This document shows positions 60,125-64,000 of a stretch of 64,000 nt of DNA, one piece after another. Origin of the DNA: Streptomyces sp. PCS3-D2. Lineage in GTDB: Bacteria > Actinomycetota > Actinomycetes > Streptomycetales > Streptomycetaceae. Made by a program: the position numbers and the translations under genes. The notes beneath the pieces were generated by a model. It had not been told where the DNA came from, did no database searches, and saw only the letters and a list, made by a program, of their open reading frames with translations. The DNA lies in NCBI RefSeq assembly GCF_000612545.2, contig NZ_CP097800.1, positions 3,635,001-3,699,000 on the forward strand, read 5' to 3'. Numbering within the stretch: the first letter of the stretch is position 1; every line of letters starts with the position of its first letter.

Positions 60125-60493
60125 ATGTCGATCCCTGACGACCTGCTCCGCGACATCGCCGCCATGGTCGAGTCGGAGCAGACCAATCAGATGTCCCTGA
60201 CGGTCGTCGTGAACGGCGCCGTCATCACCGGCCGCCTCGCCCCCGAGCACGTCTGGCGCCAGCGCGTGGCCGAGGTCCTGCGGGACTCCGACCAGCTGGG
60301 CCCGTTCGCCGAGGTCTTCAGCTCGCCCGGAACCCCCAGACGTCCCGCCGGACCGCCCTCCCACCTGCACTTCCACGTGGCCCGCATCCTCCAGGGCCCG
60401 GTGGGCATCCCCGAGACGGGCGGCATGTACCGGATCGCCGTGGCCGACGTCAGTGCCTGGACCGTCGGGGATTTCAGCTACTCCGACAAGTGA
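60125..60493 (+). CDS. Conserved hypothetical protein
   Basis: 122 residues from ATG 60125. LLRDIAAMVESEQTNQMSLTVVVNGAVITGRLAPEHVWRQRVAEVL followed by a beta-rich half (SHLHFHVARILQGPVGIPETGGMYRIAVADVSAWTVG). The 'L-T-V-x-V-N-G-x-x-I-x-G' stretch recalls GvpU-like gas-vesicle accessory proteins, but I am not certain of it. Its stop overlaps the GTG of the aminotransferase gene. Confidence 0.7.
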   Translation: MSIPDDLLRDIAAMVESEQTNQMSLTVVVNGAVITGRLAPEHVWRQRVAEVLRDSDQLGPFAEVFSSPGTPRRPAGPPSHLHFHVARILQGPVGIPETGGMYRIAVADVSAWTVGDFSYSDK

Positions 60494-61890
60494 CCGGCGA
60501 CCCACCCCGTGTCCACATCCTGGACGACTACTCTCGTTTTATGAACGCAGAAGCCGACGCCCTCACGACCGTGAAAGACGCTGACCGGAAGCACGTCTTC
60601 CACTCCTGGTCGGCGCAGGAGCTCATCGACCCGCTCGCCGTCGCCGGCGCGGAGGGCTCGTACTTCTGGGACTACCAGGGCAACCGCTACCTCGACTTCT
60701 CCAGCGCCCTGGTCTACACGAACATCGGCTACCAGCACCCCAAGGTCACCGCGGCCATCCAGGAGCAGGCGGCCAGGCTGTGCACCGTCGCACCCGGCTT
60801 CGCCGTCGACGTGCGCTCCGAGGCGGCCCGGCTGATCGCCGAGCGCACCCCGGGCGACCTCGACAAGGTCTTCTTCACCAACGCCGGGGCCGAGGCGGTG
60901 GAGAACGCCGTCCGCATGGCCCGGCTGCACACCGGGCGCCCGAAGGTGATGTCGGCCTACCGGTCCTACCACGGCGCCACCTCCACCGCGATCAACCTGA
61001 CCGGTGACGCCCGCCGCTTCGGCAACGACTCCGCGACCGCCGGCGTCGTGCACTTCTGGGGCCCCTTCGCCTACCGCTCGCCCTTCTACGCGACGACGGA
61101 GGCCGAGGAGTGCGAGCGGGCCCTGCGCCACCTTGAGGACACCATCGTCTTCGAGGGTCCCCAGTCCATCGCCGCGATCATCCTGGAGACCGTCGGCGGC
61201 GCCCCCGGCGTGCTCGTGCACCCCGACGGCTACCTTCCCGGAGTGCGGGCGCTCTGCGACCGCTACGGCATCGTCTTCATCCTCGACGAGATCATGGTCG
61301 GCTTCGGGCGCACGGGGAAGTGGTTCGCCTCCGAGCACGGGGACGTCACCCCCGACCTGCTCTGCTTCGCCAAGGGCGTGACCAGCGGCTACGTGCCGCT
61401 CGGCGGGGTCGCCATCTCGGCGGCGATCGCCGAGACCTTCGCCCGCCGGCCCTACCCGGGCGGGCTGACCTACTCCGGGCACGTGCTGGCCTGCGCGGCC
61501 GCCGTGGCCACGATCGGCGTGATGGAGGAGGAGGGCATCGTCGAGCAGTCCGCGCGCACCGGCGCCGAGCTCCTCGGACCCGGCCTGCGCGCGCTCGCCG
61601 AGCGCCACCCCTCGGTCGGGGAGGTTCGGGGCCTCGGCACGTTCTGGGCCCTCGAACTCGTCCGCAGCAAGCGGACGCGCGAGCCGCTGGTCCCGTACAA
61701 CGCCACCGGGGCGGACAACGCGCCGATGGCGGAGCTCGCGGCCGCGTGCAAGAAAGGCGGGCTCTGGCCGCTCGTCGCGGGCAACCGGATCCACATCGCA
61801 CCGGCCTGCAACATTGCGCCCCAGGACGTGGAGAAGGGGCTGCGCATTCTCGACGAGGCGCTGACGGTGGCCGACGCACACACCGTCTGA
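60490..61890 (+). CDS. Class III PLP-dependent aminotransferase
   Basis: 466 residues from GTG 60490 (GTGA overlap with the upstream gene; ATG 60541 is an alternative). Class III landmarks: YFWDYQGNRYLDFSSALVYTNIGYQHPKV, VFFTNAGAEAVENAVRMAR (phosphate-binding), YRSYHGATSTAINLTGD, GIVFILDEIMVGFGRTGKWF (PLP Asp) and LLCFAKGVTSGYVPLGGV, with the Schiff-base Lys of A-K-G-V-T-S-G. An omega-amino acid or ureide-linked role is possible given the uricase gene next door, but substrate cannot be read from sequence. Confidence 0.93.
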   Translation: MTGDPPRVHILDDYSRFMNAEADALTTVKDADRKHVFHSWSAQELIDPLAVAGAEGSYFWDYQGNRYLDFSSALVYTNIGYQHPKVTAAIQEQAARLCTVAPGFAVDVRSEAARLIAERTPGDLDKVFFTNAGAEAVENAVRMARLHTGRPKVMSAYRSYHGATSTAINLTGDARRFGNDSATAGVVHFWGPFAYRSPFYATTEAEECERALRHLEDTIVFEGPQSIAAIILETVGGAPGVLVHPDGYLPGVRALCDRYGIVFILDEIMVGFGRTGKWFASEHGDVTPDLLCFAKGVTSGYVPLGGVAISAAIAETFARRPYPGGLTYSGHVLACAAAVATIGVMEEEGIVEQSARTGAELLGPGLRALAERHPSVGEVRGLGTFWALELVRSKRTREPLVPYNATGADNAPMAELAAACKKGGLWPLVAGNRIHIAPACNIAPQDVEKGLRILDEALTVADAHTV

Positions 61891-62151
61891 CCTGTGCGTC
61901 TGTGGGGTCACCCAATCCTGCGGTGCCGGTGTTCGGAGGATCCGTACGGTGGTCAACCCGCCGCACACGTGCTGCAATCCGTGCAGGCCGCGAACGCAAA
62001 ACAGGCCAAGCACCTACGGACCGGGATGCACGTCAGTCCCGGGGCGGCCCCTCGGGGCCGAACGGCGGGGAGCGGGAAGACCGCTGGACGCCGGGCGTAC
62101 GGGTCCCAGTAGTACGGACTCCGTGTTCCCGAGTACCCGAAGGAAGACAGC

Positions 62152-63069
62152 ATGAGCAAGCACGTCCTGGCGCAGAACCAGTACGGCAAGGCCGAGAACC
62201 GCATCGTGAAGGTCACCCGCAAGGGCAATGACGGTTCCTGGCACGAGATCCGCGACCTCAACGTCTCGGTCGCGCTCCGCGGTGAGTTCCGCGACGTCCA
62301 CCTCACCGGCGACAACGCCAACTGCCTGCCGACCGACACCACCAAGAACACGGTGTACGCCTTCGGCAAGGAGCACGGCATCGAGTCCCCGGAGGCCTTC
62401 GGCATCCTGCTCGCCAAGCACTTCGTGTCCTCGCAGGCGCCGATCCGCGAAGCCCAGATCCGCATCGAGGAATTCGCCTGGGAGCGCATCCCGGTCCCGA
62501 CGCGGAAGGAGCAGCACTCCTTCGCGCTCAAGGGTCAGGAGGTGCGCACCGCGCAGATCACCTACAGCGAGACCACGGGTCTCCAGGTCATCTCGGGCCT
62601 GAAGGACCTCACGGTGATGAATTCGACGAACTCCGAGTTCCACGGGTACATCAAGGACAAGTACACGACGCTCAAGGAGGCGTACGACCGGATCCTGGCG
62701 ACCAAGGTCACCGCGCGCTGGGCGCACTCGGCGCTGGCCGCCGACGACCCCGGCCACGACTGGGACCAGGCGTACAAGAAGGTCCGCAAGAACATGCTGG
62801 AGGCCTTCGCGGAGACCTACTCGTACTCCCTGCAGCAGACCCTGAACCAGATGGCCGAGCGGGTGCTCGACCACTGCCCCAGGGTCAACGAGGTGCGGCT
62901 CAACCTCCCCAACAAGCACCACTTCCTGGTCGACCTGGAGCCCTTCGGCCTCAAGAACGACAACGAGGTCTACTTCGCGGCGGACCGCATGTACGGCCTG
63001 ATCGAGGGCACCGTCCACCGTGACGGGGTGCAGCCGGTGATCGCGACGTCCGACTGGATCGTGGCGTAG
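62152..63069 (+). CDS. pucL: Urate oxidase (uricase)
   Basis: 305 residues from ATG 62152. Family signatures: LAQNQYGKAENRIVKV (catalytic Lys), LPTDTTKNTVYAFGKEHGIESPEAFG (catalytic Thr of T-D-T-x-K-N-T), FHGYIKDKYTTLKEAYDRILATKVTARW, and PNKHHFLVDLEPFGLKNDNEVYFAADRMYGLIEGTV. A cofactor-free enzyme converting urate to 5-hydroxyisourate, the entry of the ureide pathway. The later pathway genes (HIU hydrolase, OHCU decarboxylase) are not in the window. The 260-bp upstream region should carry its promoter. Confidence 0.97.
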   Translation: MSKHVLAQNQYGKAENRIVKVTRKGNDGSWHEIRDLNVSVALRGEFRDVHLTGDNANCLPTDTTKNTVYAFGKEHGIESPEAFGILLAKHFVSSQAPIREAQIRIEEFAWERIPVPTRKEQHSFALKGQEVRTAQITYSETTGLQVISGLKDLTVMNSTNSEFHGYIKDKYTTLKEAYDRILATKVTARWAHSALAADDPGHDWDQAYKKVRKNMLEAFAETYSYSLQQTLNQMAERVLDHCPRVNEVRLNLPNKHHFLVDLEPFGLKNDNEVYFAADRMYGLIEGTVHRDGVQPVIATSDWIVA

Positions 63070-63091
63070 CCGGCCCGCACGGCCCGTGAGT

Positions 63092-63124
63092 CGGGCCCGG
63101 ACCGCGTCGCGGGGTCCGGGCCCG
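63092..63124. terminator. Terminator after uricase
   Basis: 12-bp perfect stem CGGGCCCGGACC with a 9-nt loop between the uricase stop and the convergent phosphatase-like gene. Confidence 0.85.
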
Positions 63125-63132
63125 GTCTTCCG

Positions 63133-63597
63133 CTACGTGTGCGGCAGTTCGTCCTCGGGCCGGCCGACGAGGAGGTTCCAGCGACCGGCGCGCCCGGTCA
63201 GGGTGGTCACCCACTGCGGCCGTACGTCGAGCCGCCAGAAGGCCGCCGTCGGGAGCTCCAGGGCGTACACCACGGCCGCCCGTACGACCGCCTGCTCGAC
63301 CTCGGCCCGGTGTGTGCCCGGGGCCAGGCCGGCCAGCTCGGCGCCGACACGGGCGATCAGCGCGTCCACGGACTCGCCGCCCGGGGGTGCGTACCCGGGG
63401 TCCGTCAGCCAGGCGTGCAGGTCCTGCGGAGTCTCGGCCGCGACCTCCTCCAGGGTGCGTCCGGCCCACTGCCCGACGTCCGGCCCGCGCAGTCCCTCGT
63501 AGCCGGGACATGGCCGCGCGTGACCGAAACGGCCCTGACGGGCCGCTGTGTCCAAAGGGGGGCGCGCGAGGTGAACACGCACCAACTGACTCTTCAT
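63133..63597 (-). CDS. Histidine-phosphatase-superfamily-like protein with degenerate RHG motif
   Basis: 154 residues. Overall pattern of the branch found beside CbtAB cobalt transporters: GLRGPDVGQWAGRTLEEV, PPGGESVDALIARVGAEL and a late conserved His in LAPGTHRAEVEQAVVRAAVV. The catalytic L-V-R-H-G-x-T signature near the N-terminus is replaced by LVRVHLARPP, so phosphoryl-His chemistry is doubtful. Divergent from the cobalamin riboswitch; probably linked to cobalt/B12 metabolism by context only. Confidence 0.75.
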   Translation of the reverse strand: MKSQLVRVHLARPPLDTAARQGRFGHARPCPGYEGLRGPDVGQWAGRTLEEVAAETPQDLHAWLTDPGYAPPGGESVDALIARVGAELAGLAPGTHRAEVEQAVVRAAVVYALELPTAAFWRLDVRPQWVTTLTGRAGRWNLLVGRPEDELPHT

Positions 63598-63642
63598 AAG
63601 GGGAGCGTAAGCGCGGTACCGTCACGAACGAGACAAGTCCAT

Positions 63643-63739
63643 GACGACGGTACGACGGAAGCACCGGTGAGAATCCGGCACGGTCGCGCCACTGTGAAAC
63701 CTCCCCGAGGGGAGGCAAGTCAGACCCGCCACCGTCGTC
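63643..63739 (+). ncRNA. Cobalamin riboswitch
   Basis: P1 arms GACGACGG (63643) and CCGTCGTC (63732) enclose the conserved elements GGAAGCACCGGTGAGAATCC, GCGCCACTGTGA and the B12 box GAGGCAAGTCAGAC in the correct order. It lies 46 bp upstream of the CbtB start, so AdoCbl binding should shut off the cobalt transporter, probably by masking the GGAGG site at 63773. Confidence 0.95.
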
Positions 63740-63785
63740 GAGCGCACCACTGACCGGGACGCGTGTTCCCTCTGGAGGTTCTGCA

Positions 63786-64000
63786 ATGGCCAACTCCGCC
63801 GTGCCCACGACGAACGCCCCCGCCATCGCCCCCATCTCGCTCTCCGCGCTCGCCCCCTGGGCGGTGTTCGTCGGCGTCCTGATGCTGGTCCTGCTCTACT
63901 TCGTCGGCGCCGAGCAGGGTGCCACCGCCCTCTTCGAGGGCGAAACCATCCACGAGTGGCTGCACGACGGCCGCCACCTGCTGGGATTCCCCTGCCACTG
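63786..64000 (+). CDS. cbtB: CbtB cobalt transporter subunit (partial, runs off the right edge)
   Basis: Starts at ATG 63786 with GGAGG upstream; 71 residues are visible. Single TM helix (LAPWAVFVGVLMLVLLYFVGAEQG) and the diagnostic C-terminal segment HEWLHDGRHLLGFPCH, whose histidines bind cobalt. CbtB works with the multi-TM CbtA, expected immediately downstream. Directly controlled by the cobalamin riboswitch. Confidence 0.95.
   Translation, partial: MANSAVPTTNAPAIAPISLSALAPWAVFVGVLMLVLLYFVGAEQGATALFEGETIHEWLHDGRHLLGFPCH

Overview
The window is Streptomyces-type DNA: very GC-rich throughout, with GTG starts, GTGA/ATGA gene overlaps, SpoIIE-type GAF phosphatases, ECF sigma factors, a Streptomyces-style uricase and a cobalamin-controlled CbtB gene. 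It reads as two accessory blocks (1-11 kb and 11-29 kb) followed by ordinary chromosome (29-64 kb).

1-7.7 kb is an island-accretion zone. Three copies of the 3' half of a tRNA-Gly(CCC) gene (2194, 6203, 7658) lie in the same orientation. Each has a GTGCCA-type repeat 125-126 bp upstream and a hairpin just downstream, so they look like successive attR sites of tandem integrative elements. Cargo: the end of an SMC-like ATPase, a DUF6602-like protein, an AAA15 ATPase plus TOPRIM-like pair (a likely phage-defence pair) broken by an IS3-family element with a 3-bp target duplication, and a three-gene overlapping cassette. 7.8-11 kb holds a LysR regulator, a mycothiol-dependent isomerase-like gene, a DUF1772 gene and a second, diverged copy of the cassette.

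11.2-28.5 kb is the most interesting part: an apparently undescribed biosynthetic cluster built around aminoacyl-tRNA-synthetase relatives. It encodes a degenerate AlaRS catalytic domain fused to a MccF-type S66 peptidase, a full-length AlaRS, a P450, a methyltransferase, an AsnRS-like catalytic core with no anticodon-binding domain, a degenerate carrier-condensation protein, an MFS exporter, two ATP-grasp ligases, a TrmB/LuxR-type regulator, a branched-chain aminotransferase and a 52-residue peptide at the head of the ATP-grasp-aminotransferase operon. All four promoter regions carry the same 30-bp element (two 15-nt repeats ending in AGSTGCCA or a near match) in the same orientation to one operon, 117-192 nt from its start codon. 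The cluster lies between a complete and a decayed copy of the LysR-DUF1772-cassette locus; the best-preserved part is a direct repeat of about 410 bp. A product that acts on, or is made with, activated amino acids, protected by a spare AlaRS and a MccF-type hydrolase, is the working model (inference).

29-64 kb is ordinary chromosome: an ECF41 sigma with a membrane partner and an NDH-2-like oxidoreductase; a TetR-controlled hydrolase-reductase pair; two GAF-SpoIIE phosphatases around a peptidoglycan-binding membrane protein and an unusual sigma-zinc finger-TM-lectin fusion; a two-component system with a MacB-like ABC exporter; small membrane proteins and a K+ channel; a BBE-type flavoprotein; a PP2C phosphatase; a cold-shock protein; a class III aminotransferase; uricase; and the riboswitch-controlled start of a cobalt transporter operon that runs off the right edge.
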